From NCBI GenBank assembly GCA_038040245.1, contig JBBPIU010000162.1, forward strand, positions 1 through 5,649: a stretch of DNA of 5,649 bases, read 5' to 3'. The translations under genes and the position numbers were made by a program. The first letter of the stretch is position 1; every line of letters starts with the position of its first letter. The notes beneath the pieces are model-generated. The model was not told where the DNA came from, did no database searches, and saw only the letters and a list, made by a program, of their open reading frames with translations. This DNA comes from RBG-16-66-20 sp038040245 (lineage in GTDB: Bacteria; Pseudomonadota; Gammaproteobacteria; Burkholderiales; SG8-39). Positions 5,425 to 5,649 of the stretch are shown in pieces.

Positions 5425-5649
5425 GCTTTGTGGCTGGATGTCGCGGGCGTCACTTCGCAAGCCGACGGATCAAAGCGAGCCGCCGGCTTCGCCGCCCAAC
5501 TCGGCTCGCTCACACCATGGCGCACCGCGGTCATCTCGGCGAGGATCGCGACCGCGATCTCGGGCGGCGTCTTGGAGCCGATGTACAGGCCCACCGGGCC
5601 GCGCAGGCGCGCGATCTCGCCCTCCGAGAGGTCGAACTCCTTGAGGCGC
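5421..5649 (-). CDS. XdhC/CoxI family protein, C-terminal fragment cut by the window edge
   Basis: The last 75 codons of a gene that continues beyond the right edge, too short to be judged alone but fitting the C-terminus of XdhC/CoxI proteins. The key stretch is RLKEFDLSEGEIARLRGPVG followed by LYIGSKTPPEIAVAILAEM; this GPVGL-IGSKTPPEIAVAI pattern is the C-terminal Rossmann-like signature of the family. XdhC proteins bind the molybdenum cofactor, promote its sulfuration and hand it to xanthine-dehydrogenase-type apoenzymes. After the conserved part comes a roughly 29-residue tail of low conservation character, rich in Ala, Ser and Pro. The stop TGA (5421-5423) overlaps the TTG start of the MocA-like gene, suggesting translational coupling. 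The partner enzyme is not in the window. Confidence 0.82.
   Translation of the reverse strand, partial: RLKEFDLSEGEIARLRGPVGLYIGSKTPPEIAVAILAEMTAVRHGVSEPSWAAKPAARFDPSACEVTPATSSHKA

Overview
The window is a compact, GC-rich stretch (roughly two thirds G+C by eye) of a bacterial chromosome, almost entirely coding. The protein sequences and the gene order glyA-nrdR-ribD point to a proteobacterium, most likely a betaproteobacterium. This is inferred from family resemblance and gene order, not from a search. Everything looks like core or near-core chromosome; there is no transposase, integrase, tRNA, rRNA or CRISPR array.

Layout from left to right: (1) a short upstream region with an 8-bp dyad, then a plus-strand ureohydrolase gene, probable arginase (101-1018). 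(2) A run of six minus-strand genes, read from right to left: the C-terminal end of an XdhC/CoxI-type protein (cut by the right edge), a MocA-type nucleotidyltransferase, a class III adenylate cyclase fused to an FHA domain, glyA (serine hydroxymethyltransferase), nrdR (ribonucleotide reductase repressor) and ribD (riboflavin deaminase/reductase). Spacing is tight: a 4-nt overlap, then gaps of 13, 24 and 55 nt, then a junction filled by a palindromic element. Arginase and ribD converge and overlap by 51 nt.

Functionally, XdhC and the MocA-like protein form a molybdenum-cofactor maturation pair for a xanthine-dehydrogenase-family enzyme that probably lies beyond the right edge. The cyclase-FHA protein is a soluble signalling protein. 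glyA, nrdR and ribD are a housekeeping block serving one-carbon metabolism, deoxynucleotide control and flavin synthesis. Arginase is a separate unit with its own upstream region.

The most unusual structure is an 85-bp palindromic element (2043-2127) at the nrdR/ribD junction. It has 26-bp arms with one difference, and that difference becomes a G-U pair in the operon mRNA. One end supplies two bases of the nrdR stop codon, and the other end runs into the region where the ribD start should be. A second, smaller oddity is a 15-bp tandem repeat between glyA and nrdR. No clearly new defence or mobile system is visible.
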